Below are positions 1-8,593 of a stretch of DNA of 64,000 nt, piece after piece. A program made the translations under genes and the position numbers. Where the stretch lies: positions 62,001 through 126,000 of the forward strand of contig JAQVAV010000006.1 of NCBI GenBank assembly GCA_028690665.1, in the 5' to 3' direction. The notes under the pieces are model-generated. The model ran no database searches and was not told where the DNA came from. It was given only the letters and a program-made list of their open reading frames with translations. The stretch's first letter is position 1. The number at the start of each line of letters is the position of its first letter. Source of the stretch: Paludibacter sp. (GTDB taxonomy: Bacteria > Bacteroidota > Bacteroidia > Bacteroidales > Paludibacteraceae).

Positions 1-1161
1 AGTTGTTTGAATAGATATTTTATCTAAAATGAATTGAAAATTAGAAATAATCTTCGATTCGTTATATTGAGAATTTTTCATCTCTGTAATGTCAATCAGC
101 CAGTTATCTAAGTGTAAAATATCTAATAATCCTTCAATTTTATGTTCGTATGATAAGGCTATAAATGGAACATTATTGTTGATTGCAAATACAATTGAAT
201 GATATCTTGCTCCGACTACAAGCTTCGATTCTTTAATAATTGCTTGTTGAATGTCTGAACTATATATTTCTGGTATAAGAACTATATTGTCATGAGACGA
301 TTTAAGCTCGTTTTTCAAATGTTCAAAATATCTTTCGTCACTATTATTACAATTAAATAGTTGAGGCAATAAAACTATCTTTGAATTAGGAAATTTATCA
401 TTTAATATTTTGAATATTGCAATGTAAAAACTGTCAATTAATTTTTGATTAATTTTCATATACCCCGGATGCCAAGTAAGTGAATTCGGTACAAATACAA
501 TGTATTCTTTTGAATTTATTAATTTGTTAATAGACTCCGGTATAGTAGAGTTGGGAACATCTAAAAATGCAGTATCTATAGTTTCTGTATATGGAATTTC
601 GTATTTATCGGCAATTTCCATAGTTTTTTTATCTCTTATTGTAATAAAGTCAAAACTTCTTAGAAGTTTTAAACTTTTATTTCTGAAAACTTTATTGTAT
701 ATGGTTTTATCCGGGAATGGGCCAAAAGAACGCCCGTAATATGCAATGTTTTTTTTTAGGTTTAAGGCGATATTTAACCATAATATATGTTGCCAATTTT
801 GAAATTGTCCCATGCAAATACCACCAGGTGCATTAATAACATAATCACTAGAAGCAACATATTTTTTATATTCCCTAACATTAGGATGAAAATAATATAA
901 AATCCATTCACATTTGATTGACATAAGGAATCTGACTAACCTTGTAAATCCTCGATGCAGATTTATAATGTGGTATTTAATATTTTTGTTGTTAACAATC
1001 ATTTCTTGAACACTTTCTTTGTTTGCACCGGCAAATAAAATAGTTATTTCAGTATCAGGAAATAATTTTGACAATGCGCGAATAAGACTTCTATGAGCAG
1101 CTTCATCGCCTCTGTTATTGCAAGGCTGATTTATAATTAAGATATTTTTTATTTTATCCAT
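1..1161 (-). CDS. polysaccharide pyruvyltransferase family protein, 3' end outside window
   Basis: The reading frame starts at an ATG at 1161 and stays open to base 1, giving 387 residues without a stop, so the gene is cut by the left edge. The N-terminus carries the family's GDEAA stretch (residues 18-22) and a PGG turn near residue 130. Near residues 315-340 lies the GARYHS...P..ALSY motif typical of polysaccharide pyruvyltransferases (PF04230). Such enzymes transfer pyruvate or related groups from PEP to sugars of surface polysaccharides in the cytoplasm. The start lies 9 bp after the stop of the nitroreductase gene, so the two are co-transcribed with the flippase. Family call is firm; the substrate is unknown. 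Confidence 0.85.
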   Translation of the reverse strand, partial: MDKIKNILIINQPCNNRGDEAAHRSLIRALSKLFPDTEITILFAGANKESVQEMIVNNKNIKYHIINLHRGFTRLVRFLMSIKCEWILYYFHPNVREYKKYVASSDYVINAPGGICMGQFQNWQHILWLNIALNLKKNIAYYGRSFGPFPDKTIYNKVFRNKSLKLLRSFDFITIRDKKTMEIADKYEIPYTETIDTAFLDVPNSTIPESINKLINSKEYIVFVPNSLTWHPGYMKINQKLIDSFYIAIFKILNDKFPNSKIVLLPQLFNCNNSDERYFEHLKNELKSSHDNIVLIPEIYSSDIQQAIIKESKLVVGARYHSIVFAINNNVPFIALSYEHKIEGLLDILHLDNWLIDITEMKNSQYNESKIISNFQFILDKISIQTT

Positions 1162-1170
1162 GTTTAATAT

Positions 1171-2169
1171 TTAATGAAATTGATTAGTTAATGATATTGG
1201 TTTACGAGAGGATTCTGCTACATTAAATTCATCTTTTAAATTCCCTATTCCTATTAATACAATTAATGATTCATTGGATGGTATATCAAACTTCTTTTTA
1301 ATATTATTTAGTTTATAGTCATAAAATCCACATGAAAGAGGTATTGTACCTAATCCTAACGAATGCAGTGCATTGATGAGGTTCATAGCGTAGAGACCTC
1401 CATCTATGTATGCTTGATGAATTTCATAAGATAAAAATGCATTCATGTCAGCAGTTACAAGTATGGAACATTTTATTTCATTTTCAAATCCTTTACAACC
1501 TCCTTGTTCTTTCGCTAAATCAATACTTTTGTCATTCCAAAATGTATGTGTGTGCCAAGCTTGCCTATTACAAGCAGAAGGTGTTAATTGTGCTAGATTT
1601 AAAGCCTTCTCAATTAAACTTTGTGACGGACTTTTAGAATCAAAATATCGAATTGAATGTCTACTTTTTAAAAGAGATTCGAATGTTGTATTGCAATTTT
1701 TTAATATCTCTTTTTTATATGCTTTTTTTATTCCTGTCGAGTGAAATAGTTCCGATTCTTTATAATTTGTTTTATCTAACAATAAATTATAAAGTATTTC
1801 AATTTCTCTAATTTCAACATTGTTTGCTTTTGTATACTCAATATATTGATGTATTGTGGAAATGGGATGTAAAAGGAATTCTTTGTCTGTAGCATAATAT
1901 TTATCTGTATACTCACTTAATCTCAGAATTAGAGCTTTTACCTTTTTTTGTCCAAATCCTTTTCGTGGATTCTTCATAGACATACCTTTTTCAATGACAT
2001 GGTTTTCTCTCAATAAGGTATATTGCATTTTTTTTATATTCTTATTGGTATTAACAGAGCCATTGTATTTAACAAGCTGTTTACAAAATGAATAACTTTC
2101 TCGTAGAATATTTAATCTTACAGGAATAGTTCTTGATATCTTATCTGCAAGTTTTTGTTTGAAATTCAT
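1171..2169 (-). CDS. nitroreductase-family flavoprotein in a polysaccharide cluster
   Basis: The 332-residue protein has an unrecognised helical N-terminal part (about 1-160) and a C-terminal nitroreductase fold (about 165-325). The flavin-binding signature SRHSIRYF is at residues 169-176, followed by SACNRQAW (198-205) and a glycine-rich GIGNL turn near 307. Nitroreductases bind FMN and use NAD(P)H. Start and flippase stop overlap in ATGA (2166-2169), showing translational coupling, and the pyruvyltransferase follows. The context suggests redox work on a nucleotide-sugar or glycan intermediate rather than xenobiotic nitro-reduction, but that is inference. The N-terminal extension is longer than in free-standing nitroreductases. 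Confidence 0.82.
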   Translation of the reverse strand: MNFKQKLADKISRTIPVRLNILRESYSFCKQLVKYNGSVNTNKNIKKMQYTLLRENHVIEKGMSMKNPRKGFGQKKVKALILRLSEYTDKYYATDKEFLLHPISTIHQYIEYTKANNVEIREIEILYNLLLDKTNYKESELFHSTGIKKAYKKEILKNCNTTFESLLKSRHSIRYFDSKSPSQSLIEKALNLAQLTPSACNRQAWHTHTFWNDKSIDLAKEQGGCKGFENEIKCSILVTADMNAFLSYEIHQAYIDGGLYAMNLINALHSLGLGTIPLSCGFYDYKLNNIKKKFDIPSNESLIVLIGIGNLKDEFNVAESSRKPISLTNQFH

Positions 2170-3506
2170 TGAAATATATTTTTTATACGGAAGATGTCTT
2201 TCCAGCCTGTAAAAATAGCATTTAATTGCATTTTTAATATATGATGATAGGGTAAAATAAGTATATTAGAAATGGTTCCTGAAAATAAGACAGAGATTAT
2301 TGAAACAATGGCAGACCCGATAATTCCCAAAGAAGGAATAAGTATATAGTTGAGTATAATACATAATATTGCGCCTAACATATTTCTGATAAAAGCATAT
2401 TTCTGAAGATGCTCTATTATTATTAGCTGTCCCCCTGTGACAGAAAGTGCTATACCAATCGTTTTAAAAGACATTATCTGGAGTACGGGAGCCGCTTGTA
2501 TATATTGCTGTCCAAATGTAAATAAAATTATCCAATATGAAAAAATACTGATTAAAATGGCCAGAATAATTGAGCTCCAAACCGTAAAATTCATAAATAA
2601 CTGAGCTTTTATTTTATAGGCATTTTTGTCAGATTCATTAATGCGAACTAATATTGGGGCTATTGTTTGTGCCATTATTGTAGGGATAAATACTGCAATT
2701 TCGGAGAATCTTCCAGCTACGGAAAATTGTCCGACGGATGCTTTGTCAATCATATTTCCAATCATCACTTGATCAATACGTTGATATATTATAATTGCAG
2801 CTCCCGATAATAGAAGAGGAAATGATTGTCTGATTAAGTATTTTGCAATGTGTCTGTCAAATTTCCAATCTTTAACTTTCCCGACTTTTTCTCGATAAGA
2901 AAACAAATAGCCCCCGGCAATAAGAACTCCGTCGAACAGAGTAGCTATAATGAAATAAGCCAAAGGTGCATGTAAAAAAAGTAATAAAATTTTTATTCCC
3001 GCTCCAATGAGAGTTCTGCTAATTTCTGTCTTAACAATATATTCGTTTAGAACAATTGAAGTAAAATAATTACGAATTACATTGAAGCTGTTTAATATAA
3101 CAGACAATGAATATATTCCAATCATTAACTTAGTATAGAAATCTGTTTTAAATATTAATGTTGTGATAACAACTAATATGACAGTTATTACAGCAAAAAA
3201 GATTTTTAAATAAAAAGCAGTTCCAATTATTTTATTTTTGTCTTCATTAGTTTTTGATAGCTCTCTGATTTCGATATTATCCATTCCGAACCCCGCTAAT
3301 ATAGAAAATATACTGACATAGCTAATTATGTAGTTCATTAAACCATATTGTTCGGGTCCTAAATATCTGGCGACAAAAATACCAACGATTAAACCCCCTA
3401 AAAGTGTAACGACTTTGCCTAAAACTGCCCAATAAATATTCTTAAATATCTTTTGTTTTGTTTCAGAAAGTTTAAATCGCGATGTTATTTGATTAAACAG
3501 GTTCAT
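2166..3506 (-). CDS. Wzx-type polysaccharide flippase
   Basis: A 446-residue integral membrane protein with about 12 hydrophobic segments. It begins with a conserved-looking block (ARYLGPEQYGLMNY, about residues 46-59) typical of the polysaccharide_synt / MVF-like family (PF01943). Members flip undecaprenyl-linked repeat units across the inner membrane for Wzy-dependent polymers. It lies downstream of the nucleotide-sugar dehydrogenase with a 113-bp gap containing hairpins, and overlaps the nitroreductase start by 4 bp. The family is clear; the transported glycan is not predictable from sequence. Confidence 0.88.
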   Translation of the reverse strand: MNLFNQITSRFKLSETKQKIFKNIYWAVLGKVVTLLGGLIVGIFVARYLGPEQYGLMNYIISYVSIFSILAGFGMDNIEIRELSKTNEDKNKIIGTAFYLKIFFAVITVILVVITTLIFKTDFYTKLMIGIYSLSVILNSFNVIRNYFTSIVLNEYIVKTEISRTLIGAGIKILLLFLHAPLAYFIIATLFDGVLIAGGYLFSYREKVGKVKDWKFDRHIAKYLIRQSFPLLLSGAAIIIYQRIDQVMIGNMIDKASVGQFSVAGRFSEIAVFIPTIMAQTIAPILVRINESDKNAYKIKAQLFMNFTVWSSIILAILISIFSYWIILFTFGQQYIQAAPVLQIMSFKTIGIALSVTGGQLIIIEHLQKYAFIRNMLGAILCIILNYILIPSLGIIGSAIVSIISVLFSGTISNILILPYHHILKMQLNAIFTGWKDIFRIKNIFQ

Positions 3507-3521
3507 TAATTTAAGACTATT

Positions 3522-3569
3522 GATAGAACTTAATTGTCCAAAGTTCTATCTTTTGTTTGTAACAAACAA
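3522..3569. repeat. two adjacent hairpins between sugar dehydrogenase and flippase
   Basis: A perfect 10-bp inverted repeat (GATAGAACTT at 3522-3531, AAGTTCTATC at 3541-3550, 9-nt loop) is followed at once by a 7-bp inverted repeat (TTGTTTG 3553-3559, CAAACAA 3563-3569, 3-nt loop). They lie between the stop of the dehydrogenase (3620) and the flippase ATG (3506) on the minus strand. No U-run follows on the minus strand, so a processing, stability or pausing role is as likely as termination. Confidence 0.6.
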
Positions 3570-3619
3570 GATAAATTAGGTATTGATAATAATTTTAAAA
3601 TATTGTTGGAGTAAAAATT

Positions 3620-4909
3620 TTATAATCTTCCATCAACCCACTTTCTGTCTACTACAGCTTTAGCATCAAAAATAACTGCACCTGCACTGTAATATTTTTT
3701 GAAATTGAAAGATTTAAATTCTTCGTGAGCAACGGCAAGCAGAATCGCGTTGTAGGATTTGGTATTGTCAAACTCTTCTAACAAGTTAATTCCATATTCA
3801 GCTTTTACTTCTTCATGAGATGCCCATGGGTCGTAAATGTCGACATTTGTCCCGAATTCTTTCATTTCATGATAAATGTCTACTACTTTTGTGTTACGAA
3901 TGTCCGGACAGTTTTCTTTAAAAGTTACTCCAAGTATTAAAACATTGGCCCCTTTAATAGTTTGTCCCCTGTGAATCATTAGTTTCAGAACTTTATTTGC
4001 AATAAATGGAGCGATACTGTTATTTACGTGTCTTCCTGAAAGAATAACCTGCGGAACATAGCCGAGTGATTCAGCTTTACTGGCAAGATAGTAGGGATCA
4101 ACGCTGATACAATGTCCGCCAACAAGTCCGGGACGGTATTTCAAAAAATTCCATTTAGTACCGGCAGCATCCAGTACATCGTTGGTATCAATACCTATTT
4201 TATCGAAAATAAGTGCGAGTTCGTTTACGAATGAAATATTGACGTCTCGTTGAGAGTTTTCTATAATTTTTGAGGCTTCAGCCACTTTAATACTTGGTGC
4301 TTTATGAGTCCCTGCGGTAATAATTGAAGCGTAAAGATTGTTTATAAAATCGGCAATTTCCGGTGTAGATCCGGAAGTTACCTTTTTTATCTTGGTAAGG
4401 GTATTCACTTTGTCTCCGGGGTTGATACGCTCAGGGCTATAACCTGCATAAAAATCGATGTTGAATTTCAAACCGGAAGTTTTTTCTATGACCGGAACGC
4501 AATCTTCTTCGGTGCAACCGGGATAGGTCGTCGATTCATAAATCACAATATCCCCCTTTGAAATTACCCGACCTAACATAGCAGATGCTTTCAGGAGGGG
4601 AGCTAAATCGGGCATGTTGAAATTATTGATCGGAGTAGGGACGGTAACGATATATACGTTGCAATTTTTAAGGTCTTTTTCTGTACTTGAAAAGTCAAGT
4701 CCCTTGGTTGAATCGGATGTTCTGACTTCCATGGACTGTTGCATACTTTCCAGGTCAGCTTCTAAGGTGTGATCAAATCCGGATTTGAGTTCTTCAACTC
4801 TTTTTTCATTGATGTCGAAACCAAGAACATAGTATTTTTTACCAAATTCGATAGCCAAAGGTAAACCAACATAGCCTAAACCAATAACAGCAATTTTCAT
4901 GTTATTCAT
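3620..4909 (-). CDS. nucleotide-sugar dehydrogenase (UDP-glucose/GDP-mannose dehydrogenase family)
   Basis: Oxidises the C6 hydroxyl of a UDP-sugar to the uronic acid in two NAD-dependent steps, supplying acidic sugars for surface polysaccharide. The 429-residue product opens with a Rossmann GLGYVGLP motif (residues 10-17). The catalytic Cys is in GGHCISVDPYYL (Cys about 267), and the C-terminal UDP-binding domain follows. The GGHCI..DPYYL form is that of the UDP-N-acetylhexosamine dehydrogenases (TviB/WbpO-like), more than of UDP-glucose dehydrogenase. An upstream in-frame start at 4966 is rejected because a TATCTTTG promoter box lies at 4963-4956, inside the extension; ATG at 4909, or 4900, is the likely start. 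Confidence 0.9.
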   Translation of the reverse strand: MNNMKIAVIGLGYVGLPLAIEFGKKYYVLGFDINEKRVEELKSGFDHTLEADLESMQQSMEVRTSDSTKGLDFSSTEKDLKNCNVYIVTVPTPINNFNMPDLAPLLKASAMLGRVISKGDIVIYESTTYPGCTEEDCVPVIEKTSGLKFNIDFYAGYSPERINPGDKVNTLTKIKKVTSGSTPEIADFINNLYASIITAGTHKAPSIKVAEASKIIENSQRDVNISFVNELALIFDKIGIDTNDVLDAAGTKWNFLKYRPGLVGGHCISVDPYYLASKAESLGYVPQVILSGRHVNNSIAPFIANKVLKLMIHRGQTIKGANVLILGVTFKENCPDIRNTKVVDIYHEMKEFGTNVDIYDPWASHEEVKAEYGINLLEEFDNTKSYNAILLAVAHEEFKSFNFKKYYSAGAVIFDAKAVVDRKWVDGRL

Positions 4910-4955
4910 AATAGTTTGATCGAAGTTTATTTTTCGAATTTTGAATTTCTGGCTG

Positions 4956-4963
4956 CAAAGATA
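4956..4963 (-). promoter_or_regulatory. -7 promoter box TATCTTTG for nucleotide-sugar dehydrogenase
   Basis: Exact match to the Bacteroidetes TAnnTTTG element, 46 bp upstream of the ATG at 4909. No clear -33 TTTG is visible. It decides the start of the gene. Confidence 0.6.
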
Positions 4964-5075
4964 CAATAAATACTTTTAATTTTGTGTGAAAATTTTGACT
5001 TCAAGGCTAATTCTTGGTTAAATAATATCAGACCGGAATTAGGAAACATTGATTAATAACAATAACATACTGATT

Positions 5076-5588
5076 ATGTTGAAAGAAGAATTTTTTCCTT
5101 TGGTGGATGAACGGGGAAATGTTACAGGAAAGGCCTCGAGAACGGAATGTCATTCCGGAAGTTTTTTATTACATCCAGTTGTGCATCTACATGTGATAAA
5201 CTCTAAAGGAGAATTATATTTACAAAAACGATCTGAGAATAAAGATATTCAGCCGGGAAAGTGGGATACTTCGGTAGGCGGTCATGTTGATTATGGGGAG
5301 GAGGTCGAAACAGCGTTATACCGGGAAGTAAGTGAAGAGCTTGGAATTACGGATTTTAATCCTGTATTTATGATAAGTTATAAATTCAGATCTGATTTGG
5401 AGAGTGAGTTGGTAAATAGTTTCTATACTATTTATGACGGTGTCATTTCCCCGGATCCAATAGAAATTTCAGAAGGACGATTCTGGACTGTGGACGAAAT
5501 AAAATCTTTTCTTCGTAAAAATGTTTTTACTCCTAATTTTGAAAATGAATTCGAAATGTTGATGTCGAAAAAAATGCTTCCGTTGTAG
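5076..5588 (+). CDS. NUDIX hydrolase
   Basis: A 170-residue protein with a complete Nudix box GX5EX7REVXEEXG (GHVDYGEE...REVSEELGI, about residues 69-91), so it should hydrolyse a nucleoside diphosphate linked to another group. The N-terminal MLKEEFFPLVDERGNVTG block and the HxVVHLHV strand resemble the isopentenyl-diphosphate isomerase-like NUDIX subfamily, so isomerase activity cannot be excluded. The start is taken at ATG 5076, since the frame upstream opens only with a TTG at 5049 and the family begins at this Met. It is divergent from the polysaccharide cluster and is followed 6 bp after its stop by the repeats flanking the RAYT gene. Confidence 0.85.
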   Translation: MLKEEFFPLVDERGNVTGKASRTECHSGSFLLHPVVHLHVINSKGELYLQKRSENKDIQPGKWDTSVGGHVDYGEEVETALYREVSEELGITDFNPVFMISYKFRSDLESELVNSFYTIYDGVISPDPIEISEGRFWTVDEIKSFLRKNVFTPNFENEFEMLMSKKMLPL

Positions 5589-5594
5589 AGACAA

Positions 5595-5649
5595 GCCCGA
5601 GTGCAATTTATAATTATTAAACATACTTCCCCTCGTTTTTAACGAGGGG
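5595..5649. repeat. left REP-like unit of the RAYT gene: direct repeat plus hairpin
   Basis: Positions 5595-5625 (beginning GCCCGAGTGCAATTT) are repeated at 6346-6377. Positions 5629-5649 form a hairpin with arms CCCCTCGTT / AACGAGGGG and a 3-nt loop, identical in its arms to 6321-6341. The pair brackets the transposase, as expected for REP sequences mobilised by a RAYT. Confidence 0.75.
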
Positions 5650-5715
5650 TTAGTGGTTGAGCGTTTGTAACGTATAAAGAACTAAGTTATAGATTTATAA
5701 TGATAAAAATAAAAT

Positions 5716-6264
5716 ATGTCTTCGGAGAATTATAAGATTGAAAATCAAAACAGCGTGTATTTCGTTACTTTTACAGTAATTGATTGGGTCGATGTGTTTA
5801 CCCGCTTGAACTATAGAAATATAATCGTTGAGTCATTAGACTATTGTAGAAAGAATAAAGGATTAAAGTTGTATGCATGGTGTTTGATGACCAATCACAT
5901 TCATTTAGTTTGTAGTATTGAAAACCCATTTAGAATGTCTGACTTTATTCGGGATTACAAGAAATTTACGGCAAAAGCAATTTTAGCAGATGTTCAGGAG
6001 TTGCCGGAAAGTCGCAGAGACTGGATGTTGTATCGATTTGAGTTTGCTGGTAAATATGATCACCGTATTGATAAATATCGCTTTTGGCAGGATAAAAGCC
6101 ATCCTGTTGAATTGAGAAGTACAGAAATGATTGATCAACGGATTAACTATATACATGAAAACCCCGTAAGAACAGGATTGGTAGCCAGAGCCGAAGATTA
6201 TTTATATAGTTCCGCCCGCAATTATGCAGGTTTAAGCAGTGTCATTGATATTGATATAATTTAG
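5716..6264 (+). CDS. REP-associated tyrosine transposase (Y1_Tnp / IS200-like)
   Basis: A 182-residue single-domain HUH nuclease. The metal-binding HxH is in MTNHIHLV (His61 and His63), preceded by the YFVTFTV strand and followed by the RDYKKFTAKAI helix; the C-terminal NPV...YLYSSARNYAG block is typical of the common Bacteroidetes RAYT group. The catalytic Tyr could not be assigned securely. RAYTs are domesticated relatives of IS200/IS605 TnpA that cut and move REP hairpins. Matching hairpins and direct repeats flank the gene. There is no accessory tnpB. The frame is intact, so the protein may be functional. Confidence 0.9.
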   Translation: MSSENYKIENQNSVYFVTFTVIDWVDVFTRLNYRNIIVESLDYCRKNKGLKLYAWCLMTNHIHLVCSIENPFRMSDFIRDYKKFTAKAILADVQELPESRRDWMLYRFEFAGKYDHRIDKYRFWQDKSHPVELRSTEMIDQRINYIHENPVRTGLVARAEDYLYSSARNYAGLSSVIDIDII

Positions 6265-6320
6265 TGTAATGTGATTGATCATTATTACGAATGTGTATGT
6301 TGAAAACAAATAACTATTGT

Positions 6321-6377
6321 CCCCTCGTTGCAAACGAGGGGGAGGGCCCGAGTGTAATTTGGGAATTGTTAAATATA
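6321..6377. repeat. right REP-like unit of the RAYT gene: hairpin plus direct repeat
   Basis: The hairpin 6321-6341 has arms identical to the left copy (CCCCTCGTT / AACGAGGGG, loop GCA instead of TTT). The direct repeat at 6346-6377 matches 5595-5625 with a few substitutions and a 1-nt length difference. The order is hairpin then repeat, the reverse of the left side, so the hairpins lie inside the direct repeats. Confidence 0.75.
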
Positions 6378-6452
6378 TTAACGTTTTAGATATATTTATG
6401 TTCTCAAGCTATCATTGCTCTAAGTTCTGTTCGGGGCGGTATTACGGTAGAA

Positions 6453-6487
6453 AAAAAGCCGGTTTTGTTTATCCAAACCGGCTTTTT
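6453..6487. terminator. bidirectional terminator between RAYT and biotin carrier gene
   Basis: A 13-bp perfect stem (left arm 6453-6465, right arm 6475-6487; AAAAAGCCGGTTT and its complement) has A and T runs at its outer ends, so it can terminate in both directions. The converging genes end at 6264 (+) and 6512 (-). Confidence 0.8.
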
Positions 6488-6511
6488 GATACGAGGTATA
6501 TATAAATGTTT

Positions 6512-6853
6512 TTATTCTACGGGATCGAGTTCAATCAGAGTAGTATCTTTCGGAATTCTGTCTCCAACCTGAATATTGATCTTCTTGATTTTTGCAGTGA
6601 AAGGCATTTGAACGCGGTTTTGCATTTTCATAGCTTCAAGTATAAGCAGTTGTTCGCCTTCTTTTACTATATCACCTTCTTTTACAAAAAGTTCAATGAT
6701 TGTTCCTGGTATATACGATTGAATCAAATACGGACTTGGGTTTGTCCATACTTTTCTGTTTTCATATTTCTTAGTCAGAAGTGTTTTATACTTTCTGGCT
6801 GTGACTGCAAAGTCTGTAAACTCTGTATTTTCTTTCTTCAGCTTTTTTGCCAT
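6512..6853 (-). CDS. biotin carboxyl carrier protein of an acyl-CoA carboxylase/decarboxylase
   Basis: A 113-residue protein whose C-terminal half is a biotinyl domain. The biotinylation site is Lys76 in EAMKMQ, flanked by the usual hairpin glycines (SYIPGTI, VGDRIP). It carries the carboxyl group between the subunits of a biotin enzyme. It follows the carboxyltransferase gene by 70 bp on the same strand, so the two should work together. The short basic N-terminal segment (about 1-35) is not the Pro/Ala-rich linker of many carriers. Neither a biotin carboxylase nor the membrane beta subunit is present in this window. Confidence 0.85.
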   Translation of the reverse strand: MAKKLKKENTEFTDFAVTARKYKTLLTKKYENRKVWTNPSPYLIQSYIPGTIIELFVKEGDIVKEGEQLLILEAMKMQNRVQMPFTAKIKKINIQVGDRIPKDTTLIELDPVE

Positions 6854-6923
6854 CTTTTAATTTATATTATTTTGTGCGGAAGATAGTTAATGTAACTTCT
6901 GTTGCAAATGGAAAAATATGAAA

Positions 6924-8468
6924 TTAGAAAGGAGGAATTCCATGTTTTTTAATCGGACGATAATCGTCTTTATGCTTGGAAACTCCGAGTGCATGTAAAA
7001 GTAACTCTCTGGTTTCAAGTGGTTCAATAACGGCATCGATATATCCTTTGGCAGCCGCAACGTATGGGTTTGCAAATTTTTCAATATACTCCTGTACTTT
7101 TTGCTGGCGCATTGCATCTTCATCTTCTGCTTCCATAATTTCTTTCCGGAAAATGATATTGGCAGCTCCTTCAGGACCCATAACAGCAATTTCTGCACTT
7201 GGCCATGCAAACATAAAATCAGCACCAAGATGGCGGGAGTTCATGGCAATATATCCTCCTCCGTAAGCTTTACGGAGAATAACAGTAATTTTAGGCACTG
7301 TAGCCTCCGAGTAAGCATAAAGCATTTTAGCTCCGTGGCGGATTACTCCGGCATGTTCCTGATCTACTCCCGGAAGGTAACCCGGCATATCTTCCAGAGT
7401 TACAATCGGGATGTTAAACGCATCGCAATAACGGATAAAGCGTGCGGCCTTGTCAGAAGCATCGCAATCAAGCACACCGGCAAGATAGAGAGGCTGGTTG
7501 GCAACGAAGCCGACAGTATCACCGTTCAGACGGCCAAATCCAATAACGATATTGGGTGCCCACAATTCCTGAACTTCTAAAAACTTGGAGTCATCTGCAA
7601 GTGCATAAATAATTTCCCGGACATCGTAAGGTTGTTTTGGGTCAGATGGAATGATATTTTCAATATTTTTTCTGAATTTGGGAGCTTTAGGCTCTACATG
7701 AGCGGCTTTTTGCCTGTTGCTGTGAGGTATAAGAGAAATGAGTTCCTTAATCTGGTCAAGGCATTCCATTTCGCTCAGAGCATAAAAGTGAGCGTTCCCG
7801 GTAATTTCGGCATGAACACGGGCTCCTCCAAGATCCTCCTGTGAAATTTTTTCTCCTAGTACTGTTTCAATAACATTCGGGCCGGTAATAAACATCTTGG
7901 AAATGTTTTCAACAACGAAAACAAAATCAGTAAGAGCTGGAGAATATACAGCTCCGCCCGCACATGGTCCAAGTATAACAGAAATTTGCGGAATTACTCC
8001 GGAAGCCATGGTGTTACGATAAAAAATTTCTCCGTAACCGGCTAAGGCTCCGATACCTTCCTGAATACGCGCACCCCCTGAGTCGTTAATGCCAATGCAG
8101 GGTATTTTCATTTTTAAAGCATGGTCCATAATTTTGGTTATTTTACGGGCATGTTTAAGACCTAATGACCCACCCATTACGGTAAAGTCCTGAGCATAAA
8201 TACATACAGGTGCGCCATTGATTGTACCTGTACCGGTGATAACTCCGTCGCCGGGGAGTTCTTTTCTATCCATCCCGAAGTTGCGCTCTTCGTGTTCAAC
8301 GAAAAGGTCATACTCATGGAATGAATCGGCATCTAATAAGGAAAGAATGCGTTCACGGGCAGTCATTTTGCCCATGGCAACCTGTTTTTCAATGGCTTTT
8401 TCGCCACCGCCTTTTTCGACAATGGCTTTCTTCTGCCGTAATGCCAGAATGTTCTTCTTTAAAGTCAT
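6924..8468 (-). CDS. mmdA: acyl-CoA carboxyltransferase subunit (propionyl-CoA carboxylase beta / methylmalonyl-CoA decarboxylase alpha)
   Basis: Catalyses carboxyl transfer between (methyl)malonyl-CoA and biotin in the succinate-propionate pathway. The 514-residue protein has the paired crotonase-like halves: GGSLGLKHARKI and INDSGGARIQEG (about 95-145) in the N-half, and the C-half with DMPGYLPGVDQEHAGVIRHGAKMLYAY split around GYLPG and followed by RKAYGGGYIAMNSRHLGADF. Length and motifs fit MmdA/PccB. The name mmdA assumes a decarboxylase, usual in propionate-forming Bacteroidetes; a PCC-type carboxylase is equally compatible, since mmdB and epimerase genes are not adjacent. A TATTTTTG box at 8548-8541 lies 73 bp upstream. 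Confidence 0.85.
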   Translation of the reverse strand: MTLKKNILALRQKKAIVEKGGGEKAIEKQVAMGKMTARERILSLLDADSFHEYDLFVEHEERNFGMDRKELPGDGVITGTGTINGAPVCIYAQDFTVMGGSLGLKHARKITKIMDHALKMKIPCIGINDSGGARIQEGIGALAGYGEIFYRNTMASGVIPQISVILGPCAGGAVYSPALTDFVFVVENISKMFITGPNVIETVLGEKISQEDLGGARVHAEITGNAHFYALSEMECLDQIKELISLIPHSNRQKAAHVEPKAPKFRKNIENIIPSDPKQPYDVREIIYALADDSKFLEVQELWAPNIVIGFGRLNGDTVGFVANQPLYLAGVLDCDASDKAARFIRYCDAFNIPIVTLEDMPGYLPGVDQEHAGVIRHGAKMLYAYSEATVPKITVILRKAYGGGYIAMNSRHLGADFMFAWPSAEIAVMGPEGAANIIFRKEIMEAEDEDAMRQQKVQEYIEKFANPYVAAAKGYIDAVIEPLETRELLLHALGVSKHKDDYRPIKKHGIPPF

Positions 8469-8540
8469 AACGTGTTTTTTTTATTCAACTTAAAAGCAAA
8501 AAACGGATCAGCAGCAGAGCTGATCAAATTTTTCCGGCTG

Positions 8541-8548
8541 CAAAAATA
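8541..8548 (-). promoter_or_regulatory. -7 promoter box TATTTTTG for mmdA operon
   Basis: TAnnTTTG match in the gap between 8468 and 8594, 73 bp upstream of the mmdA ATG. Confidence 0.55.
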
Positions 8549-8593
8549 ACACTTTTCTGGCTATTTTGTGCAATTTTGAAACTGAGTATAAAT

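Noticed and set aside
500-739. Small plus-strand open frames at 500-739 and 1410-1744
   Set aside because: They lie opposite the pyruvyltransferase and nitroreductase genes, whose frames carry clear family motifs.
6317-6505. 62-codon frame over the right REP unit and terminator
   Set aside because: It runs through a hairpin repeat and a terminator, and has no family resemblance.
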